Assembly (NCBI GenBank): GCA_007133995.1
Contig: SLLP01000166.1
Span: 1 to 5,792, forward strand
DNA length: 5,792 nucleotides
Direction: 5' to 3'
Source of the DNA: Balneolales bacterium
Lineage (GTDB): Bacteria > Bacteroidota > Rhodothermia > Balneolales > Natronogracilivirgulaceae
In this document: positions 5,678 to 5,792 of the stretch, one piece after another
How the letters are laid out: the number at the start of each line of letters is the position of its first letter
Numbering within the stretch: the first letter of the stretch is position 1
Position numbers and translations under genes: made by a program
Notes under the pieces: generated by a model
What the model saw: only the letters and a program-made list of their open reading frames with translations
What the model was told of the DNA's origin: nothing
Databases searched by the model: none

Positions 5678-5792
5678 ATTGTCAATGGCGAAGCCATAAT
5701 ATCTGATCCACGAATAAAAAGGGGGAAATGGCCATGACCGGGCAAAGCCCATGACACACAGGATTATGATTTAAACGTCATGGACATTCTAT
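5678..5792. other. Window end, no gene assigned
   Basis: No open frame longer than about 19 codons is supported on the plus strand. The minus strand carries open frames here (up to 5757), but their translations are not protein-like. A small hairpin, GGGC-AAA-GCCC, lies at 5740-5750. An ATG at 5780 could begin a gene beyond the edge, but only four codons are visible and there is no close ribosome-binding site. Confidence 0.4.

Noticed and set aside
5740..5750. GGGC-AAA-GCCC hairpin as an intrinsic terminator
   Set aside because: The stem is only 4 bp and no T-run follows on either strand.
5422..5757. Minus-strand open frames of 111 and 70 codons
   Set aside because: They cross the AT-rich island, have an improbable residue mix, and no ribosome-binding site; the plus strand reads more like protein in the same place.
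5780..5792. ATG at 5780 as the start of a gene leaving the window
   Set aside because: Only four codons are visible and the nearest purine-rich site (AGGATT at 5760) is too far away.

Overview
This 5.8-kb window appears to come from a bacterium of the Bacteroidota/Balneolota/Rhodothermota group with moderate GC. That is an inference from one gene: the heme A synthase carries the wording I associate with that group (a GCPDWPKCFG loop and an EYVNRL motif where most bacteria have EXXHR). Two of the three main genes have a purine-rich ribosome-binding site and one does not, which also fits that group. No RNA gene, CRISPR array or insertion sequence was found.

Layout. Positions 1-81 hold what may be the last 26 codons of an upstream gene. 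Positions 131-1087 (+) encode heme A synthase (CtaA/COX15), an eight-helix membrane enzyme for cytochrome oxidase cofactor synthesis. After a 105-base gap, 1193-2740 (+) encode a 515-residue soluble protein. Its whole length reads like a divergent member of the tagaturonate epimerase (UxaE) family, but several motifs I recall as hallmarks of that family are changed. Only 19 bases further, 2760-5060 (-) encode a full-length family 3 glycoside hydrolase (beta-glucosidase type) in the convergent direction, with no signal peptide. From 5061 to the end (732 bases) there is no convincing intact gene. This stretch contains the glycosidase leader with a palindromic operator candidate, a roughly 300-base island of about 26% GC, and then a sudden return to about 47% GC, where a protein-like open frame without a good start (5498-5677) may be a gene remnant.

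How the genes relate. Heme A synthase belongs to respiration. The UxaE-like protein and the glycosidase both point to carbohydrate metabolism, but they are convergent and cannot share a promoter, so adjacency alone is weak evidence of a common pathway. The most interesting item is the UxaE-like protein: the fold seems conserved while the active-site wording is altered, so it could be an epimerase with a different substrate or an enzyme that has lost catalysis. I see no clear evidence of a completely new multi-gene system.
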